Below are positions 54,063-58,113 of a DNA stretch of 58,113 bases, piece by piece. Location: positions 1-58,113 of the forward strand of contig SYJV01000198.1 of NCBI GenBank assembly GCA_005798335.1. Direction: 5' to 3'. The position numbers were made by a program, and so were the translations under genes. The DNA comes from Planctomycetaceae bacterium (GTDB taxonomy: Bacteria > Planctomycetota > Planctomycetia > Pirellulales > Pirellulaceae). Each line of letters opens with the position of its first letter. Position 1 is the first letter of the stretch. Under the pieces are notes generated by a model, which had not been told where the DNA came from, did no database searches, and saw only the letters and a program-made list of their open reading frames with translations.

Positions 54063-54788
54063 ATGGCGAGATATCGGAATTCTTACGAATCGACCAAACG
54101 ATCGCCGTCGGTCCAGACCATAAGGTTAATTCGGCGAAGAGCCTGGCAGTTTTCTGCGATTGCAGTACTTGCCGGCTTAGCTAGCTTTGCCCTCATGACC
54201 TGGGATGTGGCCGTCTCTGAGTTTGCTCGACAATGTGAACTCCCGGGCGACATACGCAAAGCAGTGGACTTGAGTGAAGCATTCGCGCACGGTAGCGGTT
54301 GTGCTGTGATTTTGCTGGCAATACTCTTGTCCCATTCGTCACGCTGGCGAATGGTATTGTTGGCGGGAATCATTACAGCAAGCAGCGGATTGGCTGCCAA
54401 CGGAGCGAAAGCTGCCTTTGTAAGGACTCGTCCCAATGCACTGAATTCGGCGAAGTTGGAATCGTCGCGTTCAACTGATGCGACAATTGAGTTTCTCGGT
54501 CAAGGCAGTTTTTGGTCTGCCAGCCATCGCAGCTTTCCGTCAGGACATGCTGCGACGGCATGGGGGCTGGCAATCGCGTTGAGCCTGCTCTATCCTCGCG
54601 CAACGGTTTTGTATGGGGTGCTGGCATCCATTGCGTCATTTCAACGGCTGACCAGCGGAGCACACTATCCGAGCGACATCATGGCGGGGACCGCGATTGC
54701 ATTCTTGATTGCCGCCGGCCTGTTAACGCTGCCTTGGTCTTGCCAAGAATTATGGAGAGATCGCCTAATGCGAGGTTTGCATGATTGA
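54063..54788 (+). CDS. PAP2-family phosphatase, membrane
   Basis: The 241-aa protein has about five to six hydrophobic helices and all three PAP2 acid-phosphatase motifs: K116-x6-RP (GAKAAFVRTRP), PSGH at 159-162 (FPSGHAATAWG), and R195-x5-H201-x3-D205 (QRLTSGAHYPSD). These enzymes hydrolyse lipid phosphates such as phosphatidate or undecaprenyl pyrophosphate using a phospho-histidine intermediate. Substrate is not readable. The ATG at 54063 lacks a strong ribosome-binding site. The last 8 nt overlap the yacG start, so yacG depends on its translation. Confidence 0.9.
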   Translation: MARYRNSYESTKRSPSVQTIRLIRRRAWQFSAIAVLAGLASFALMTWDVAVSEFARQCELPGDIRKAVDLSEAFAHGSGCAVILLAILLSHSSRWRMVLLAGIITASSGLAANGAKAAFVRTRPNALNSAKLESSRSTDATIEFLGQGSFWSASHRSFPSGHAATAWGLAIALSLLYPRATVLYGVLASIASFQRLTSGAHYPSDIMAGTAIAFLIAAGLLTLPWSCQELWRDRLMRGLHD

Positions 54789-55005
54789 TCGAACCAGGTT
54801 CCAACCGCGTTGCCCCAGTTGTGGACAAACAATTCAGCCGGTATCGGTCAGCCAATTTCTGCCATTTTGTTCAGATCGCTGCCGTTTAGTTGACTTGGGG
54901 CGTTGGCTGAACGAAGAACATTCAGTACCCTGCCAGACTCGTCAAGACGATGAACAGACATCTCCCGAAAACACGAAGTTGCCGCCAGGTTGGGATGATC
55001 CATGA
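54781..55005 (+). CDS. yacG: DNA gyrase inhibitor, zinc protein
   Basis: The 74-aa protein has the YacG signature: zinc ligands C11, C14, C30 and C34 (RCPSCGQ...FCSDRC) followed by LVDLGRWLNEEHSVP. In E. coli YacG binds gyrase and blocks its DNA-binding; the C-terminus here is acidic and ends LPPGWDDP. It starts inside the PAP2 gene (8-nt overlap, +1 frame). Length is slightly above the usual 60-70 residues. Confidence 0.92.
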   Translation: MIDRTRFQPRCPSCGQTIQPVSVSQFLPFCSDRCRLVDLGRWLNEEHSVPCQTRQDDEQTSPENTKLPPGWDDP

Positions 55006-55073
55006 TCACCTTGGAATTTCCTGGAAATCGATATCGCGCACGGCACCCGTAACTGAAGAAATTGGCATCCAAA

Positions 55074-56330
55074 ATGGAAGAAGTTCCTTTCGACGATCGG
55101 CGCGTTCCGCGTGCTGAAATTGACTGGGAGCGATCGTTGTGGTGGTGGTACCCGCTAACTCGCTCGATCCATCCCGCCATGAGAATGACTTCGTTGTTGG
55201 TTGCCAGTGTGACGATCTTGCTGGGCCAATTCGGGTTCGTGCTGGCCAGTTGGCTTTTTGCTCCGCGATGGTCGTCGGAGTTGGTCGAGTCGCTAATTGA
55301 ATTGCAGTCAACGACGCAAAACGAATTAAGCGTGTTCGCTGATGGTGGAGCCAGCAGTGCATCGGGGATGAGCGTTTGGATCGGGTTGATTCCCAACGGT
55401 CAAGCGCTGTTGACCTATGCCTCGCAAGGCAACTTGTTTGCTGTATTTGGTTTACGCGAAATGGCATACGTTTCCTTTATTCTGGTGTGGACAGCGATTA
55501 CGATTGCGATCGGAGGCGGAATTCTCGCGCGGCGGGCAGTCGTAGAGCTTGGCCAGCGTACTATCGCACCGTGGGGCCAAACGGTGCGCTTGGTACTGTC
55601 GAGATGGGCCGGGTATTTATGGGCCTCGGGGATGTCGCTGCTGGGATTGGCGGTCGTGCTAGTGATACCGCTATCGCTCGGCTTCATCGCACGTTTGAAC
55701 TGGCTGGCACCAATTGCGGGCGTGATCTTGTTGCTCGTCTATTTGCCGTTGGTTTTCAGCACCGGTCGACTGTTATTCAGCTCCATCGTGTGTTATCCGT
55801 TGAGCGTGTGTGCTATCAGCACCGAGCGCAAGGCAGATGCTTTTGAAGGCTTTAGTCGTTCCAACGCTTATTTTTTCCAGCGACCGATTGTAGTATTTCT
55901 GTTGACTGTCGCGCTGGCTGGAGTCGGCTGGATTGGATACCAGATCTTGTTTTGGATCATCGCGGGAGGTTGGTATTTGACGCGCGACGTTTTTCTGCTG
56001 GGTGCCGGAACATCTACTGCAAACCTGGCGGATACCTCCCGGGCAGCAGAATCTGCCGTCGTATTACCTTGGGTCATCGCTGGCACTTGGCTCGCCAGTT
56101 TGTTATTGGTGGCCTATAAGTTTAGTTTCTTCTGGAGCGCGTCCGCAGCGGTCTATTTGATTGCTCGCAGATGTGTCGACAATACCGAGCTGGAAGAAAT
56201 GGATCTGCAAGAAGTTGATAAAGAAGTTTCGCTTCCACCCATTCCACCGCCGCCATCTTCTGCGGCACCTAGTGAATCTACTGCAAGCCAACCAGATTCT
56301 CAGGTGCCAAGCGATTCAAAAGCTCCGTAG
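55074..56330 (+). CDS. Multi-pass membrane protein of unknown function
   Basis: ATG 55074 (MEEVPFDDRRVPRAEIDWER) is chosen over the in-frame TTG at 55062. The 418-aa product has about seven hydrophobic segments between residues ~35 and ~365 (TSLLVASVTILLGQFGFVLA, ILVWTAITIAIGGGILARRA, LLGLAVVLVIPLSLGFIARL, WLAPIAGVILLLVYLPLVFS, VFLLTVALAGVGWIGYQILF, WVIAGTWLASLLLVAYKFSF). A hydrophilic tail rich in Pro and Ser (PPIPPPPSS) follows. I cannot name the family with confidence; it resembles uncharacterised planctomycete membrane proteins with no catalytic motif. It lies 68 nt after yacG and may be in the same operon. Confidence 0.8.
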   Translation: MEEVPFDDRRVPRAEIDWERSLWWWYPLTRSIHPAMRMTSLLVASVTILLGQFGFVLASWLFAPRWSSELVESLIELQSTTQNELSVFADGGASSASGMSVWIGLIPNGQALLTYASQGNLFAVFGLREMAYVSFILVWTAITIAIGGGILARRAVVELGQRTIAPWGQTVRLVLSRWAGYLWASGMSLLGLAVVLVIPLSLGFIARLNWLAPIAGVILLLVYLPLVFSTGRLLFSSIVCYPLSVCAISTERKADAFEGFSRSNAYFFQRPIVVFLLTVALAGVGWIGYQILFWIIAGGWYLTRDVFLLGAGTSTANLADTSRAAESAVVLPWVIAGTWLASLLLVAYKFSFFWSASAAVYLIARRCVDNTELEEMDLQEVDKEVSLPPIPPPPSSAAPSESTASQPDSQVPSDSKAP

Positions 56331-56365
56331 GGAAAAATCTCGGCAGTTGGCAACACAATTCAGCA

Positions 56366-57307
56366 CTAGAGAAATTTGCTCAAATCATCGAGCAGTGTTT
56401 GCAGAATGACGATGTCACTGTCGGGACGACTGGGGCTGTTTGGGTGCGTTAGGTTCGACGCTATCCAACCACGCAACTTCAGCCACTGCGCGGCAGTGTG
56501 CTTATAGGCCGGGACAGGCCGGCGAAAAGCGAAGAATCCGAGATACTGCAACCAATCGTTCAGGTGAAAAAACTCGGCATTGCCTTCCAACCAATATCGG
56601 TCGCGCAGCGCGAACAGATCGGGGGCCATCGTGCTCAAGCCTAGCAGATAATCGCTGCCGTACATGACCATATCGATCGCCAAGTCATTTCCCGTGAACA
56701 CGTGAAATTCCGAGCGAACTTCATCGCGCACCGCCAACCGCTGCCATTCCAGTTTGCGGTCCAGCGAACTGTGTTTGGCGCCCAGGCATTGCGGTATCTT
56801 GACTAATTCGCGATAAGCGTCCAGCGAATATATTTTGCCAAATGGAGCAAACATAGTGCCCAGTTCGAACGCGATGAATTTTTGGCAATGTCGACCCAGC
56901 TCTCGATAACTCGCGATCAGTTGGTCGTCGGATTGTGATGTTAGGCCGAACGACTGGAAAATTACTGGCGTCCCGCCGTGGCGTTGAATGGATTCGATTT
57001 GAGCCAGATAGCTGTCTCTCGCAAACACAGCGCCTGGAGAATCGCCAACGAAAGCTCCCGCAGCAAATGTTCTGCCTGCCGCAACCACCCGTGTTCGCTC
57101 AAGTACTTGTTCTCGGGTCGCTTCGTCGATGAGATTCGCGTAACCAGTATCCATATTAACGGCCGGCACTAGCCCCGATTCCAAAGTACGCCGAATATGT
57201 CCCTCCAAACCGCTCCAGTCCACTTGGCCATTTTGTTCGAATGGCAGCAAGATCGCAGATATCCCCAAAATCTTGCGGCGAGGTTTCCAAGCTGGTACTT
57301 CTTTCAT
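56366..57307 (-). CDS. DapA/N-acetylneuraminate lyase superfamily aldolase-like protein
   Basis: ATG 57307 ([15 protein letters not shown]) is preferred to an in-frame TTG at 57364; GGAG lies just before it but with short spacing. The 313-aa protein has the Schiff-base-forming TIM-barrel plan: [40 protein letters not shown], then the Lys in [10 protein letters not shown] (K178) expected to bind substrate, and [20 protein letters not shown]. The typical 'GTTGE' and catalytic 'YYN' segments are changed (DTGYAN, FQSFG), so it is unlikely to be true DapA; a sugar-acid or related aldolase is possible. Substrate unknown. It is divergent from the acyltransferase gene, with 77 nt between starts. Confidence 0.8.
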   Translation of the reverse strand: MKEVPAWKPRRKILGISAILLPFEQNGQVDWSGLEGHIRRTLESGLVPAVNMDTGYANLIDEATREQVLERTRVVAAGRTFAAGAFVGDSPGAVFARDSYLAQIESIQRHGGTPVIFQSFGLTSQSDDQLIASYRELGRHCQKFIAFELGTMFAPFGKIYSLDAYRELVKIPQCLGAKHSSLDRKLEWQRLAVRDEVRSEFHVFTGNDLAIDMVMYGSDYLLGLSTMAPDLFALRDRYWLEGNAEFFHLNDWLQYLGFFAFRRPVPAYKHTAAQWLKLRGWIASNLTHPNSPSRPDSDIVILQTLLDDLSKFL

Positions 57308-57384
57308 CAACTCCACATTGTCGCTCCGGCAAATGCGCTGTAAATGTATAGGCTCAATCGTCAATCGCTTGATTGTGTCAAATT

Positions 57385-58005
57385 ATGCAAGACATCATTG
57401 TAGAAAAACCTTACCAGTTCATCGATCCACTTCGCGGAAATCTGTTCCCAACTTTGATACAAACCTTTCGGCTATGCGATCGATACCTCGCAAAGTACGA
57501 GGGAGTTACCTCGTACGAAGTGCGTGGGGCCGAGATTCTGCAGGAATCGATGCGCGAGCACAACGGCATCGTCCTGGCTCCGAATCATTGCCGATACGCA
57601 GATCCCTTGGCGATCGGCTGGCTCGCGCGCCAAGCCAAAACCCATGTGTATGCGATGGCCAGTTGGCACTTGTTCCATCAGAGTCGTTTCCAATCTTTCG
57701 CCATGCGCGCGATGGGTGGTTTTAGTGTTTTTCGCGAAGGCTTGGATCGCAAGTCGCTGGAAACAGCGATTGAAATCCTGGTCGACGCGAAACGACCGTT
57801 GATTGTCTTTCCCGAAGGAACCGTGTTTCGCACGAACGACTTGCTGCAGCCGATGCTGGACGGAGTTGCCTTTCTAGCTCGTTCGGCTGCTCGGCGCCGC
57901 CACAAGCTCGATGGAGGCCGCGTCGTTATTCATCCTGTAGCCATCAAATATCTGTTCCACGGCGACTTGCACCTGTCTTGGTTCAACGGCAAGTGGAATT
58001 TCTAG
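57385..58005 (+). CDS. 1-acyl-glycerol-3-phosphate acyltransferase-like protein (PlsC family)
   Basis: ATG 57385 is used (an in-frame TTG at 57373 is less likely), giving 206 aa. The acyltransferase motifs are present: N67-H-x4-D73 (APNHCRYADPLA), the substrate block GGFSVFREGLD (111-121), FPEGTVFR (142-149) and VIHPVAIKY near the end. PlsC enzymes acylate lysophosphatidate on the way to phospholipids; here the acceptor is not known. No transmembrane helix is evident. The protein ends soon after the fourth motif (GDLHLSWFNGKWNF); related planctomycete proteins, as I recall, run longer, so a C-terminal truncation or frameshift cannot be excluded. Nothing recognisable lies in the final 108 nt. 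Confidence 0.85.
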   Translation: MQDIIVEKPYQFIDPLRGNLFPTLIQTFRLCDRYLAKYEGVTSYEVRGAEILQESMREHNGIVLAPNHCRYADPLAIGWLARQAKTHVYAMASWHLFHQSRFQSFAMRAMGGFSVFREGLDRKSLETAIEILVDAKRPLIVFPEGTVFRTNDLLQPMLDGVAFLARSAARRRHKLDGGRVVIHPVAIKYLFHGDLHLSWFNGKWNF

Positions 58006-58113
58006 CCACTGGGCTAACGGAAAAAAGGGGATTGGTTAGTGCCGAAAGCGTAGGGTGCATTGCGGCGAGGTTTAGCGCATTGGAGTGAAAATCAGAAGCA
58101 GTGTAAGGAAGTG

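Noticed and set aside
54781-54788. Overlap of the PAP2 and yacG frames as a sequencing error
   Set aside because: Both proteins are complete with intact motifs; an 8-nt overlap is normal for coupled genes.

Overview
The window looks like chromosomal DNA of a planctomycete, most likely a Pirellulales-type marine or freshwater species. The evidence is: giant secreted proteins ending in dockerin repeats followed by a Gly-Glu-Gly-Glu motif, the N-terminal 'LE..ESR.LMA' export-type motif, a PEP-CTERM protein, an ECF sigma factor overlapping a Ser/Thr kinase gene, an O-GlcNAc-transferase-like protein, and palindromic intergenic repeats whose translation reads 'QARRASE'. The genus is not determinable from the sequence alone. 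I see no tRNA, rRNA, CRISPR array, transposase, integrase or phage gene.

Layout. 1-19281: two tandem, paralogous giant surface/secreted proteins on the + strand. The first is cut by the window edge. The second is about 5285 aa and carries a zinc-metalloprotease motif, PPC-like and beta-helix regions, five copies of a module I cannot name, eleven cadherin-like repeats and a dockerin. 19367-22848: a TPR/O-GlcNAc-transferase-like gene, a SnoaL-like gene whose N-terminus contains a palindromic repeat, and a DadA-like amino-acid oxidoreductase. 22886-28107: a HAF-repeat secreted protein (-), an FdhF/YdeP-type molybdopterin oxidoreductase (+) and a CNNM/TlyC-type membrane protein with CBS domains (-). 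28108-29211: a gene-poor stretch with a leucine-rich-repeat remnant and a second copy of the palindromic repeat. 29212-31668: a PEP-CTERM protein and glycerol-3-phosphate dehydrogenase, converging on a terminator-like hairpin. 31805-38442: a translationally coupled pair, an M16 zinc protease and a three-domain fusion (cyclase-like repeats, amidohydrolase, serine beta-lactamase-like). 38690-39751: a YihY/BrkB membrane protein. 39991-44725 (-): a coupled operon of ECF sigma factor, Ser/Thr kinase with TPRs, and a protein with the same N-terminal motif as the giant protein. 45277-47122 (+): a response regulator with a DNA-binding domain and a histidine kinase, behind a good sigma70 promoter and a structured leader. 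47193-58005: mostly housekeeping and hypothetical genes, including ribD with a SEC-C/TPR partner, a TPR protein, a coiled-coil membrane protein, PAP2 phosphatase overlapping yacG, a membrane protein, a DapA-superfamily protein and a PlsC-like acyltransferase.

How it fits together. The two most system-like loci are the sigma-kinase-surface protein operon and the adjacent, divergently transcribed two-component system. Together they form an 8 kb signalling block. The giant adhesin/protease and the third gene of the sigma-kinase operon share an N-terminal motif, which suggests a common export or anchoring route. At least three different palindromic repeat families sit in or near intergenic spaces, and one has been taken into coding sequence.
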